Positions 1 to 11,538 are shown, numbered from the stretch's first letter. The stretch: 64,000 nucleotides of DNA from Paracoccus gahaiensis (GCF_005048225.1 NZ_SUNI01000001.1:1-64000); one strand, 5' to 3'. The notes: a model not told the origin generated them from the letters alone. Translations and numbers: made by a program.

Positions 1-814
1 GTGGCATCGCATCCTGACCCATTACCTGCCGCTCTATTTTCCGGAAGCTGACCGTTTCCACCGCAGTTCGCGGACGGATTGGTTTCTGGCGTTCCTCGAG
101 ATGTTCCCCTCTCCGCACATGATCAGCACCATGACCAAGGAGGAATTCACCAAGGCTGCTTGGGAGGTGGTCGCGCGCAAGGTCGAAAAGTCTCTCCTGT
201 TGTCAGATATTTACGAGACGGCAAAGGTGTCTACCGGGCTGCCCGTATCGCCGGATTCAGACGCCATCCGAATGTTCCGCATGATGCTGGCCGAAGGGCG
301 AAACCTGATCCGCCAACGCAATGCCATCGAAGATCGGGCGGTCGAATTGCTGGCCGAGCGCCCTGACTATGAACTGCTGCGCACCATTCCCGGCATCGGG
401 CCGATCAACGCTCTGACGATCTTGGCCGAGACGGGTGACGTGCGCCGGTTCCACCATCACCGTCAGTTTCTGAAGTTCTGCGGCATGGATTTGGCCACCG
501 TCTAGTCCGGCATGTTCCGCGGTCGGAGCAAGATATCGAAGTATGGCAATGCCCGTCTCCGACGCACGTTATGGCTGGCGGGTCAGACAGCGGTTCTGAA
601 GAAGACCAACAGCTTTCGGGACAAATTCGAACGCTACATCTCGCAGGACCGCCACAACCCAGATCTACGCCGCAAGGCATACACCGCCATCGCCGCAAAA
701 ATGGCACGCACCATTCACGCCGTGATCAAATCCGGCGAACCCTATCGCCCCTTCTTCGAGGGGGCGAGCCCGAGCGGAAGGACCTCTCTCTCAAAGGGCC
801 GTGGAGGCGCATGA
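1..814 (+). pseudogene. IS110-family transposase, 5' cut by window edge, interrupted by in-frame amber codon
   Basis: The reading frame is open from base 2 and continues to 814, except for a single TAG at 503-505. Both sides of the TAG are in the same frame and read as one protein: the C-terminal helix-hairpin region (TIPGIGPINALTIL, then KFCGMDLATV, stop, SGMFRGRSKISKYGNARLRR) and the tail GEPYRPFFEG are typical of IS110/IS1111 (Transposase_20) proteins. Gln (CAG) is the likeliest ancestral codon. The DEDD RuvC-like N-terminal domain lies mostly outside the window. From 783 a neighbouring frame reads RAVEAHDATS then stop (825-827), which looks more like a family C-terminus than SKGRGGA, so a late frameshift is also possible. 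The copy is probably dead. Confidence 0.85.
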
Positions 815-847
815 TGCGACCTCGTAGATAATGTTCGGTGTCGTCGG

Positions 848-872
848 GGATACAGTCCCCCGGACTGTATCC
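848..872. repeat. perfect 11-bp hairpin downstream of the IS110 transposase
   Basis: GGATACAGTCC (848-858) and GGACTGTATCC (862-872) are exact reverse complements separated by CCC. The hairpin lies about 35-60 bases after the IS110 reading frame, in non-coding DNA belonging either to the right end of that element or to an older insertion. No T-tract follows, so it is not a standard terminator. Nothing else is recognisable between about 873 and the truncated end of the IS481 remnant near 1075. Confidence 0.6.
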
Positions 873-1056
873 TGATCCTCCTCCATCCGCTTGGGATTTA
901 GGATCTCGTCTTAAGGACGGTGAGGGCGGCAACCAGACCGACCCTGTATTTGCTATGGAAGAGACCACTTCTTGACGGCGGAGCCCGCTTGGGCAAACAT
1001 GCTTCAGAGCATCCGGTCGCTCGGATGCCCCGTGATCTGACGCCCTGAGTGGCGAT

Positions 1057-1680
1057 TTATTCCCGAACTAGGACGTTGTCGGTGAGCACACGGGTAATCG
1101 TCATCGGCGCGGCGCGTTCCAGATCGCGCAAGAAGCGGCGGGCATTGGCCGCGGTTTTCGCGGTGTAGATCCGCACGAAGACCCATCGCGTGGCGCGGTC
1201 GATGGCGACGAACAGATACCGGCGGCGGCTCTCGTCGGCCATCTGCGACAAGTATTTCACGTCAACATGCACATAGCCCGGCTTATGGGTCTTGAAGACC
1301 CCGTGCGCAGGCCGCGGCAAGGCAGGCTTCAGCGCGCGCAAGTTGCCCACGCCATGCCGGCGCAGGCAGCGGTCCAGCCCGGAACGCGAGACATGAGGGT
1401 GCAGGAACTCCCGCACCACTGACAGCAGGTCATCCAGCGGCAGCAGCAGCGACTTGCGCAGTGCCACTGCCACAGCTTCCTGTGCCGGCGTGAGCGTCGA
1501 CTGAAGCCTGTGGGGCGTGTGGCTGCGATCATTGACGCTGTCCCGGCTCCGCCACTTCCAGACCGTCTGCTCCGAGATGCCATAGCGCTCCGCCACCCTC
1601 CAAGCCGGTTCCGTGCTCGCCTGGATCGCGGCCCGGATCTTCGGTGTCGTCGCTGCTTGGTTGTGAAGAGAGATCAGCAT
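1057..1680 (-). pseudogene. IS481-family transposase, 3' truncated
   Basis: 207 codons, versus roughly 310 for intact IS481 transposases. The N-terminal helix-turn-helix (VAERYGISEQTVWKW) and the start of the rve integrase core are present: first catalytic Asp in VDVKYL and second in LTDN. The family-typical continuation after LTDN (GKEF...) is missing. Homology stops near base 1075 and the frame runs into unrelated sequence ending at 1057, so the third catalytic residue (Glu) and the C-terminus are gone. It is a deletion remnant that cannot transpose itself. With the IS110 remnant it forms a small insertion-sequence graveyard beside tRNA-Ser. Confidence 0.85.
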
Positions 1681-1798
1681 CCTCGCCTCCCATCCCGAAA
1701 CTCGCCCAGGATCGATCTTGCCACGAAGAACGCGGTCCGGCGAGGGTCTATGTAATCATCCGGGAGCGGACACTTAGGGCTGCATCTACAGGGAATAT

Positions 1799-1888
1799 TG
1801 GCGGAGAGGGTGGGATTCGAACCCACGGAGCCCTTGCAGGCTCAACGGTTTTCGAGACCGCCCCGTTCGACCACTCCGGCACCTCTCC
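1799..1888 (-). tRNA. tRNA-Ser (anticodon CGA)
   Basis: On the minus strand the acceptor GGAGAGG (1888-1882) pairs with CCTCTCC (1809-1803), followed by discriminator G (1802) and an encoded CCA (1801-1799). The anticodon stem GCGGT/ACCGT encloses loop CTCGAAA, giving anticodon CGA, which reads UCG. The long variable arm and the GGTTCGAATCC T-arm are typical of class II tRNA-Ser. The 3' end faces the insertion-sequence remnants, the usual orientation for islands integrated at a tRNA. Confidence 0.95.
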
Positions 1889-1913
1889 GCGCTTTTGGTG
1901 GTGTGGTGTGGCG

Positions 1914-1942
1914 GAATTAGAGGGGTGGGGGTTGAAGCGCAA
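1914..1942 (-). promoter_or_regulatory. sigma70-type promoter of tRNA-Ser
   Basis: On the minus strand TTGCGC (1942-1937) and TAATTC (1919-1914) are separated by exactly 17 bases. The -10 ends about 25 bases before the mature tRNA 5' end. Confidence 0.6.
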
Positions 1943-1996
1943 GGGGGTTTGGCCGAAAAATCCGCCAAGGTTAAGATTTTCGCGAAAGGGCGGGAC

Positions 1997-2869
1997 ATGC
2001 TGAGTCTTCTGGGAGTGATGGCGGCGCTGGCCGTCTCGGGTCCGTCCCCGGTGGGGGCCGCCTGGACGCCCGCGACGATCCACCCGGTGCAGGCCCCGCA
2101 GGCCGACCGGCAGGACCAGGTGTGGCAGGTGCTGGGGATGGACCGGCTGATGCCCGTGCTGCAGGCCGAGGCGGTGGGGGAAGCCGCGCGGATGCAGGCC
2201 GAGGGGCTGATCGCGGGGCAGGGCCCGGACTGGGCCGGGACCATCGGCCGCATCCACGATCCCGACCGGATGGAGGGGCTCTTTCGCGACGGCATGAGCG
2301 ACGCCCTGGACCGCGCCGATCCGGCGCTGCTGGAGCGCGCGCTTGGCTTTCATGCCTCGGATCTGGGGCAGCGGATCATCGGGCTGGAGATCTCGGCCCG
2401 CCGCGCCATGCTGGAGGAGGGGGTCGAGCCGCTGGCCCGCCAGTCCTTCGCCGATGCGCTGGACCAAGGCCAGCCGCGCGCGGTGGCGATCAGCGAGATC
2501 ATCGACCGGGCCGACCTGATCGCGCCCAATGTGGCAGGGGGGATGAACGCCGCGCTGGCCTTCGCGCGCGGCTTTGCCGAGGGCGAGGGGTTCGACATGG
2601 CCCCCGACCCGCAGCAGATGCTGCAGGAGGCCTGGGCGCAGCGCGATCAGATCGAGGCCGAGGCGACGGCCTGGCTGCAGGGCTTCCTGATGCTGGCCTA
2701 TGCGCCGCTGAGCGATGCCGAGCTGGCCGAATACGGCGCTTGGGCCGCCTCGACCGAGGGTCAGGCGCTGGCGGGCATCGTCTTCGCGGGCTTCGACGGG
2801 GTCTTCGTGCGGACCTCCTACGAGATGGGGCTGGCGGCGGCGCTGCGGCTGCAGGGGCGGCAGTTGTGA
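1997..2869 (+). CDS. DUF2059-type periplasmic protein
   Basis: 290 residues. The ATG at 1997 follows GAAAGGG by six bases and starts a signal peptide (about residues 1-21, ending VGAA); upstream in-frame codons encode no plausible leader. The mature part is alpha-helical and Ala/Glu-rich and resembles DUF2059 proteins of Rhodobacteraceae (LFRDGMSDAL and SARRAMLEEG segments). Function is unknown. The stop overlaps the GTG start of the NUDIX gene (GTGA), so the two are translationally coupled and may act together. Family assignment is by eye; secretion is the safer call. Confidence 0.7.
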   Translation: MLSLLGVMAALAVSGPSPVGAAWTPATIHPVQAPQADRQDQVWQVLGMDRLMPVLQAEAVGEAARMQAEGLIAGQGPDWAGTIGRIHDPDRMEGLFRDGMSDALDRADPALLERALGFHASDLGQRIIGLEISARRAMLEEGVEPLARQSFADALDQGQPRAVAISEIIDRADLIAPNVAGGMNAALAFARGFAEGEGFDMAPDPQQMLQEAWAQRDQIEAEATAWLQGFLMLAYAPLSDAELAEYGAWAASTEGQALAGIVFAGFDGVFVRTSYEMGLAAALRLQGRQL

Positions 2870-3936
2870 TCGTTCTGGTGGGCGCGCTGGCGCAGCCCGG
2901 CCTGCGGGCGGCGCTGGATCTGTCGGGGCCGCCGGTGCAGTTGAGGGGGCGGCTGGAGCGGGGCGGCCGTGCCGGGATCGACCGCGACGGCTGGCCGGAG
3001 CTTGTCCAAAGCGACGATCCGCTGCTTGGCATGGCGGTCGAGGACAGCCCCGCCCTGACCCGCTATGCCAAGGTGATGGGGCTGCAGCCGCACGCGGTGC
3101 AGGGCCATGCAGTGTTGGGGATCGGCGCGGGCGGGCAGGGCGATGCACTGCCGGAAGCCCTCCGCGATGCGCTGGCGGCCGAGATCGCCCGGCAGATCCT
3201 GGACGCCGATCCGTCCACCGACCCTGATCTGCTGGCCTGGCGGTTGCCGATGACCGGCATCTGGGCGGCCAGCCGGCTGCGGGCGCAGGCCATGGCGCCC
3301 TCGGGGCAGGGAGTGGTGGCGCCGCGGGGCGCGGGGGCCGTCACCGCCCTGGCGCGCCACCAGCCCTTCCTGGGCTATTTCGGCGTTGCCCGGAACGACC
3401 TGACCCATGCGCTGCATCAGGGCGGGACCAGCGCGCCCATGACGCGCGAGGCCTTCCTGATGGGCGATGCCGCCGTGCTGCTGCCTTGGGATCCGGTCCG
3501 CGACCGGGTGCTGGTGATCGAGCAGTTCCGCTTTGCCCCTGCGCTCCGCGGCGATCCCCAGCCCTGGCTGCTGGAGCCGATCGCGGGCCGCGTGGATGCC
3601 GGCGAGACGCCCGAGGCCGCCATCCTGCGCGAGGCCCGCGAAGAGGCCGGGCTGCAGGTGACGCGCCTCGTTCCGGCCCTTCACAGCTATCCCAGCCCGG
3701 GCGCGGTCTGCGAATTCCTCTATCAATATGTCGGCATTGCCGATCTGCCCGACGGGATCGCGGGGATCCACGGGCTGGAGGGCGAGGCCGAGGATATCCG
3801 GGGCCATCTGATGGACCGCGCGGCGCTGTCTGCGCTGGTCGATGCGGGCCAGATCACCAATGGGCCGCTTGCGCTGCTGTCGCTGTGGCTGGATGCGCGG
3901 GCGGACCGGCTGCGGGGGGAACCGGCCTCGGCATAG
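2866..3936 (+). CDS. trgB: NUDIX hydrolase of the TrgB / ADP-ribose pyrophosphatase type
   Basis: 356 residues from GTG 2866, chosen because it overlaps the upstream stop and gives a sensible N-terminus. The complete Nudix box G-x5-E-x7-REUxEExGU lies at about residues 241-263 (GRVDAGE...REAREEAGL), so Mg2+-dependent cleavage of an ADP-ribose-like nucleoside diphosphate is expected. The first 140 residues (LVGALAQP...GIDRDGWPEL) look like a gamma-glutamylcyclotransferase-type fold, an arrangement seen in TrgB proteins. In Rhodobacter sphaeroides trgB lies beside cysK in a tellurite-resistance locus, and cysK follows here. The symbol rests on domain layout plus neighbourhood; no trgA-like gene is adjacent. 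Confidence 0.75.
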   Translation: MIVLVGALAQPGLRAALDLSGPPVQLRGRLERGGRAGIDRDGWPELVQSDDPLLGMAVEDSPALTRYAKVMGLQPHAVQGHAVLGIGAGGQGDALPEALRDALAAEIARQILDADPSTDPDLLAWRLPMTGIWAASRLRAQAMAPSGQGVVAPRGAGAVTALARHQPFLGYFGVARNDLTHALHQGGTSAPMTREAFLMGDAAVLLPWDPVRDRVLVIEQFRFAPALRGDPQPWLLEPIAGRVDAGETPEAAILREAREEAGLQVTRLVPALHSYPSPGAVCEFLYQYVGIADLPDGIAGIHGLEGEAEDIRGHLMDRAALSALVDAGQITNGPLALLSLWLDARADRLRGEPASA

Positions 3937-4042
3937 CGCCGTTGCCCCGGACCGGACGCACCGGCGGCGGGGTTGCCCCCCCAAGCGCTGCCCGTGTAGA
4001 TATCCGGCATCATGCTTCCCTTTGGAGAGAAGGTCGATCGCC

Positions 4043-5074
4043 ATGCGAATCTACACTGATCTGGCCGACGCGATCGGAAATACCCCGCTGATCCGCCTGA
4101 ACCGCGCCAGCGACGAGACCGGCTGCGAGATCCTCGGCAAGGCCGAATTCATGAATCCCGGCCAGTCGGTCAAGGACCGCGCGGCGCTGTACATCGTCAA
4201 GGATGCGGTGGCGCGCGGCGTGCTGCGCCCAGGCGGCACCATCGTCGAGGGCACGGCGGGCAATACCGGCATCGGCCTGGCGCTGGTCGGCGCCTCGATG
4301 GGCTTCAAGTCGGTAATCGTGATCCCCGAGACGCAGAGCCAGGAAAAGAAGGACATGCTGCGGCTGGCCGGCGCGACCCTGGTCGAGGTGCCGGCGGCGC
4401 CCTACAAGAACCCCAACAACTATGTGCGCTATTCGGGCCGTCTGGCCGAGGCGCTGGCCAAGACCGAGCCCAATGGCGCCATCTGGGCCAACCAGTTCGA
4501 CAACATCGCCAACCGCCGCGCCCATATCGAGACGACCGGCCCCGAGATCTGGGACCAGACCGAGGGGCGCGTGAACGGCTTCGTCTGCGCGGTCGGCACC
4601 GGCGGCACGCTGGCGGGGGTGGCCGATGCGCTGCAGCCCCGGGGCGTCAAGATCGGCTTGGCCGATCCCGAGGGCGCGGCGCTGCATTCCTTCTACACGA
4701 CCGGCGAGTTCGACAGCCCCGGCAGCTCGATCACCGAGGGCATCGGCCAGGGGCGCATCACCGCGAACCTGGAAGGCTTCACCCCCGATTACAGCTGGCG
4801 CATCCCGGATGCCGAGGCGCTGCCCATCGTCTTCGACCTCTTGCGCGACGAGGGGCTTTGCCTGGGCGGGTCGTCGGGCGTCAACGTCGCCGGCGCCATC
4901 CGCATGGCGCGCGAGATGGGCCCCGGACACACCATCGTCACCATCCTGTGCGACTACGGCACGCGTTATCAGACCAAATTGTTCAATCCCGAGTTCCTGC
5001 AGGCCAAGGGCCTGCCCGTTCCCGACTGGCTGACCCGTCCCGCACTGGATCTGCCGCAGGTTTACGAAGACTGA
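4043..5074 (+). CDS. cysK: cysteine synthase A
   Basis: 343 residues; ATG preceded by the strong Shine-Dalgarno GGAGAGAAGG (4024-4033). O-acetylserine (thiol)-lyase: makes cysteine from O-acetylserine and sulfide in the cytoplasm using PLP. The PLP lysine is K44 in NPGQSVKDRAA; the substrate loop EGTAGNTGIG and phosphate loop GTGGTLAG are intact. It is the longer alphaproteobacterial form, ending QVYED. A 106-base gap from the NUDIX gene suggests its own promoter, and the MscS gene begins 8 bases after its stop. In Rhodobacter sphaeroides cysK of this neighbourhood contributes to tellurite tolerance. Confidence 0.95.
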   Translation: MRIYTDLADAIGNTPLIRLNRASDETGCEILGKAEFMNPGQSVKDRAALYIVKDAVARGVLRPGGTIVEGTAGNTGIGLALVGASMGFKSVIVIPETQSQEKKDMLRLAGATLVEVPAAPYKNPNNYVRYSGRLAEALAKTEPNGAIWANQFDNIANRRAHIETTGPEIWDQTEGRVNGFVCAVGTGGTLAGVADALQPRGVKIGLADPEGAALHSFYTTGEFDSPGSSITEGIGQGRITANLEGFTPDYSWRIPDAEALPIVFDLLRDEGLCLGGSSGVNVAGAIRMAREMGPGHTIVTILCDYGTRYQTKLFNPEFLQAKGLPVPDWLTRPALDLPQVYED

Positions 5075-5082
5075 AAGAGTTC

Positions 5083-7554
5083 ATGCGACATCTGATTGCT
5101 GTTTTTCTGACGGCGCTGCTGGTCCTGACCGCCGCTCCGGTCATGGCCCAGCAGGCCGGCACCGTGAATTACCAGACCTGGGAAGAGGTCGCCGAGCGGG
5201 CCGAGTCCCTCAGCGCCAATCCCCAGGCCACCGACGAGGAACTGGCCCGCACCCGCGCGCGCATCGTCGACTGGCGCGACCGGCTGCAGGCCGGGCAGAA
5301 CGTCAATGCCGACCGCATCGCCACTTTGCGCAACCAGATCGAGTCCCTGGGTCCCGCGCCCGCCGAGGGCGAGAGCGAGGACGAGGAGGTCGCCGCGCGA
5401 CGGTCCGAACTGACCTCGCAGCTGTCCACCGCCCAGGCCCCGCGCCTGGCCGCGACCGAGGCCGCCAGCCGCGCCAATTCCATCATCGGCCAGATCGACG
5501 AGATCATCCGCCAGCGCCAGGCGCTGGAACTGGCCAAGCAATCGCCCTCGCCGCTGTTGCCCAGCTCCTGGGCGGATGCGGCGGTGGACGGCCTGGCACT
5601 GGCCGAGGGGGTCGCTGGAGAGATCACCGGCCAGGACGCCACGCCCGAGACCTGGGCCGAGCTTCGTCCGCGCCTGCCGCAGGTCGGCGCCTATCTGATC
5701 GCGGCGCTGCTGATCCTGACCTATGGTCGCGCCTGGATCGTGAACCTGCCTTCGCGCCTGTCGGCCCGCGCCTCGCAGCATTCGCGCGCCGTGCTGGCCT
5801 TCGTTGTCTCGCTTGGCCAGATCGCCATTCCGCTGGCCGGGGTCTATCTGGGCATCAGCGCCATCCGGGCCACGGGGCTGGCCGGGGAATGGACCACACC
5901 CTTCCTCAGCGCGCTGCCCTTGGCGGCGATGATCCTCTTCGGGGGCATCTGGCTGGCCCGGGCGCTGTTTCCGCGCAAGGCCATCGCCTATACCTCGCTG
6001 CAGATGAGCGAGGCGGCCCGCGTCTCGGCCGGGCGGATGGTCACCGTGCTGGCCGCGATGATGGCGGTCCATCACCTGCTGTCGCGCGCGGTCCTGCCGC
6101 TGTCGGGCCTCTATGAACATGGCGAGGCGCAGGTCGGCCGCGTGCCGGTGCAGTTCGGCGAGGCCTCTGCCGGGGTCTGGCACTTGGGCCTGGCGGTGGC
6201 GACGGCGCTGGCGATGTTCCGGCTTGGGAACGTCCTGCGCCGCCTGACCCGCGATGCGGTCACGCAGGACCTGTCCTATCGCCACTGGATCGTCGCATGG
6301 GCCGGCCGCCTGACACGGATCGTGGCGCCGCTGGCGGTGCTGGCCATCGCGGCGGGCTTCGTCAATCTGGGCAACCTGTTCATCTGGCCCTGGCTCTTCT
6401 CGCTGGCGCTGGTGGGTCTGCTGATCCTGCTGCAGGATTTCATCGCGGATCTGTTCGACATGGTTCAGCACGGGGCCGAGGGCGCCCGCGAGGGGTTGGC
6501 CCCGCTGCTGACCGGCTTCGCGCTGGTGCTGGCCTCGATCCCGGTCTTCATGATCATCTGGGGCGCGACCCCGGACGAACTGGGCGAGTACTGGCTGAGC
6601 TTCCGGCAGGGCATCAGCCTGGGGGGCATCTCGCTGTCGCCGGGCGCGATCCTGACTTTCCTCGTGATCTTCGCGGTGGGCTACATGCTGACCCGGGGCG
6701 CGCAGGGGGCGTTGCGCAACTCGATCCTGCCCAAGACCAAGCTGGATCCGGGCGGGCAGAATGCCGTCGTCTCGGGCCTGGGCTATGTGGGGATCGTGCT
6801 GGCGGCGCTGATGGCCATCACCTCGGCGGGGATCGACCTCAGCTCGCTGGCCATCGTCGCCGGTGCGCTGTCGGTCGGCATCGGCTTCGGGTTGCAGAAC
6901 ATCGTGTCGAATTTCGTCAGCGGCATCATCCTGCTGATCGAGCGCCCGGTCAGCGTCGGCGACTGGATCAGCGCGGGCGGGCAGCAGGGCATCGTCAAGC
7001 GCATCTCGGTCCGCTCGACCCAGGTCGAGACCTTCGACAAGACCGAGGTGATCGTTCCGAACAGCGACCTGATCAGCCAGCCGGTGACCAACTGGACGCG
7101 GCACAACAAGGTCGGGCGGATCATCATCCCGGTGGGCGTGGCCTATGGCACCGACACCCGCCGCGTCGAGGCGATCCTGCGCGAGATCACCGAGGATCAC
7201 CCGCTGGTCGCCATCGACCCGGCCCCCGCGATCCTGTTCCGGGCCTTCGGCGCCGATTCCCTAGATTTCGAGATCCGCGCGATCCTGGCGGATGTGGGCA
7301 CCGGGCTGGGGGTGACATCGGACCTGCTGCACGCCATCGCCGCGCGCTTTGCCGAGGAGGGGATCGAGATCCCCTTCGCGCAGCGCGACATCTGGCTGCG
7401 CAATCCCGAATCCCTGCCGGGTCAGCGCCAGGGACCGGAGCGCCCGGCGATCGCGCGTCCCGTCGCGGCGGACCGCCCCGCCCCCGAGCCGCGCGACACC
7501 TCGGTCGCCGCCCGCGAACTGCCCGATGACGGGGATTTCGACTCGGGGCGTTGA
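5083..7554 (+). CDS. DUF3772-containing MscS-family mechanosensitive channel
   Basis: 823 residues. Signal peptide about residues 1-23 (ending APVMA), then a periplasmic helical, coiled-coil-like domain (DUF3772-type) to about residue 190, multiple membrane helices, and the conserved MscS pore helix and beta domain near the C-terminus (VGIGFGLQNIVSNF, then ERPVSVGDWI and VIVPNSDL). Predicted inner-membrane tension-gated channel protecting against osmotic downshift. The start follows the cysK stop by 8 bases with GAAAGAG as ribosome site, so the two are probably co-transcribed. The Pro/Arg-rich tail of about 50 residues is probably disordered. Confidence 0.9.
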   Translation: MRHLIAVFLTALLVLTAAPVMAQQAGTVNYQTWEEVAERAESLSANPQATDEELARTRARIVDWRDRLQAGQNVNADRIATLRNQIESLGPAPAEGESEDEEVAARRSELTSQLSTAQAPRLAATEAASRANSIIGQIDEIIRQRQALELAKQSPSPLLPSSWADAAVDGLALAEGVAGEITGQDATPETWAELRPRLPQVGAYLIAALLILTYGRAWIVNLPSRLSARASQHSRAVLAFVVSLGQIAIPLAGVYLGISAIRATGLAGEWTTPFLSALPLAAMILFGGIWLARALFPRKAIAYTSLQMSEAARVSAGRMVTVLAAMMAVHHLLSRAVLPLSGLYEHGEAQVGRVPVQFGEASAGVWHLGLAVATALAMFRLGNVLRRLTRDAVTQDLSYRHWIVAWAGRLTRIVAPLAVLAIAAGFVNLGNLFIWPWLFSLALVGLLILLQDFIADLFDMVQHGAEGAREGLAPLLTGFALVLASIPVFMIIWGATPDELGEYWLSFRQGISLGGISLSPGAILTFLVIFAVGYMLTRGAQGALRNSILPKTKLDPGGQNAVVSGLGYVGIVLAALMAITSAGIDLSSLAIVAGALSVGIGFGLQNIVSNFVSGIILLIERPVSVGDWISAGGQQGIVKRISVRSTQVETFDKTEVIVPNSDLISQPVTNWTRHNKVGRIIIPVGVAYGTDTRRVEAILREITEDHPLVAIDPAPAILFRAFGADSLDFEIRAILADVGTGLGVTSDLLHAIAARFAEEGIEIPFAQRDIWLRNPESLPGQRQGPERPAIARPVAADRPAPEPRDTSVAARELPDDGDFDSGR

Positions 7555-7574
7555 TCCTTTGGGAACGTCACGGC

Positions 7575-7605
7575 AAAGGGGCGCACTTGCGGGTGCGCCC
7601 CTTTT
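7575..7605. terminator. bidirectional rho-independent terminator
   Basis: AAAGGGGCGCAC (7575-7586) pairs perfectly with GTGCGCCCCTTT (7593-7604), loop TTGCGG, with a T-run on the plus strand. It lies between the convergent MscS and AI-2E permease genes. Confidence 0.85.
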
Positions 7606-7624
7606 CACATCCGCATCGCCAGCC

Positions 7625-8716
7625 TCATGCGGCCAGCTTGCGCGCCCCGTCCTCGTCGCTGCTGCCGTCGTCGGGCAGCCCCTCGCGCGACAGCATCACG
7701 GCCAGCCCCCGCAGCCAGGGGATATGGGCGCAGATGATCATCAGCGCGACCATGATCGGCACCGCCAGGAACATCCCCGGAACGCCCCAGATCGCGCCCC
7801 AGAAGGCCAGCGACAGGATGATGCCGAAGCTGGACAGGCGCAGCGTCTGGCCCAGCAGCATCGGGTCCAGGATATTGCCGATCAGGAATTGCGTGACGCT
7901 GCACAGCAGCCCCACGACCAGCGTCAGCGTGGTGTCTCCGGTCAGGACGAAGGCCAGCATCGTCGCAATCACCGTCGCGACGATCGAGCCGACCGAGGGG
8001 ATGAAGTTCAGGATGAAGGTCAGAAGCGCCACCGCCATGGCCAGTTCCAGCCCCGCCACGCGGAAGATGATCCAGACGATCACCGCCGTCACCGCGCTGA
8101 CGCCGGTCTTGACGACCAGATAGCGGTTCACGCGGTGCATGATGGACGCGATGATCCGGCGGATCTGCGAGGCGCGTTCGGGATCCTCGGCCAGACGCTC
8201 GATCTTGACGGGAAACCAGACCTGCTCGGCGAACATGAAGCCCACGAACAGGATCACCAGCACGCTGCCCGACAGCAGGCCCGAGGCCTGTCCCGCCAGC
8301 GACCGGATCCAGCCGGTGATATTGAAGTTCGTCAGGGCGGTCATGATCCGCTCCTGCGCCTCGGGGCCAAGGCGTTCGGTCAGGGTGGGCAGGGCGGCCT
8401 GCGCCTGTTCGGCATAGGCGATGGCCAGAAAGACGACCTCGTTCACCTGCGCCACGATGGTGGTCGAGATCCACAACAGCCCAAGCGCGATGCCGATCAG
8501 CGCCAGCGTCGTGGCCAGCCAGTTCGGCACCCGCAGCCGGGTCGAGATCGCGTGGATCGCGTCCGAGGTCAGCGAGAACAGGATGATCGCGATGGCCAGC
8601 GAGATCAGGATGAACTTGGCCTGTACCAGCATGAACATCAGCAGCGAAAAGGCGATCAGCCCCAGGAACCCGGTCTGCAGGCGCTCTCGCAGTACGGTCT
8701 CGTTCGAATGGTCCAC
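7625..8716 (-). CDS. AI-2E family (UPF0118/PerM-like) transporter
   Basis: 363 residues with six to eight hydrophobic segments and the family layout: N-terminal helices, an amphipathic middle region, then the conserved C-terminal block (FILNFIPSVGSIVATVI, GNILDPMLLG, WGVPGMFLAVP). The family exports or exchanges small solutes; the autoinducer-2 link is known only for E. coli TqsA, so the substrate here is unknown. It lies 62 bases downstream of gyrA, in the same direction but separated by a terminator hairpin, so some transcription may come from its own promoter. Confidence 0.9.
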   Translation of the reverse strand: MDHSNETVLRERLQTGFLGLIAFSLLMFMLVQAKFILISLAIAIILFSLTSDAIHAISTRLRVPNWLATTLALIGIALGLLWISTTIVAQVNEVVFLAIAYAEQAQAALPTLTERLGPEAQERIMTALTNFNITGWIRSLAGQASGLLSGSVLVILFVGFMFAEQVWFPVKIERLAEDPERASQIRRIIASIMHRVNRYLVVKTGVSAVTAVIVWIIFRVAGLELAMAVALLTFILNFIPSVGSIVATVIATMLAFVLTGDTTLTLVVGLLCSVTQFLIGNILDPMLLGQTLRLSSFGIILSLAFWGAIWGVPGMFLAVPIMVALMIICAHIPWLRGLAVMLSREGLPDDGSSDEDGARKLAA

Positions 8717-8734
8717 GCATGTCCCCGCGGCGCT

Positions 8735-8770
8735 GAAGAAAGACCCGACCCCGGCTGGCGGGATCGGGTC
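8735..8770 (-). terminator. gyrA rho-independent terminator
   Basis: On the minus strand GACCCGA (8770-8764) pairs with TCGGGTC (8748-8742), followed by TTTCTTC. It starts 8 bases beyond the gyrA stop and ends shortly before the AI-2E permease start. Confidence 0.75.
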
Positions 8771-8778
8771 GGTCGGTG

Positions 8779-11538
<2,760 letters not shown>

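Noticed and set aside
1748..3148. Long minus-strand open frame opposite the DUF2059 and NUDIX genes
   Set aside because: Pro/Arg/Gly-rich composition typical of antisense frames in GC-rich DNA; the opposite strand carries recognisable domains.
5062..7200. 712-codon minus-strand frame opposite the MscS gene
   Set aside because: His/Asp/Gln/Arg-rich shadow of a real coding strand, with no domain resemblance.
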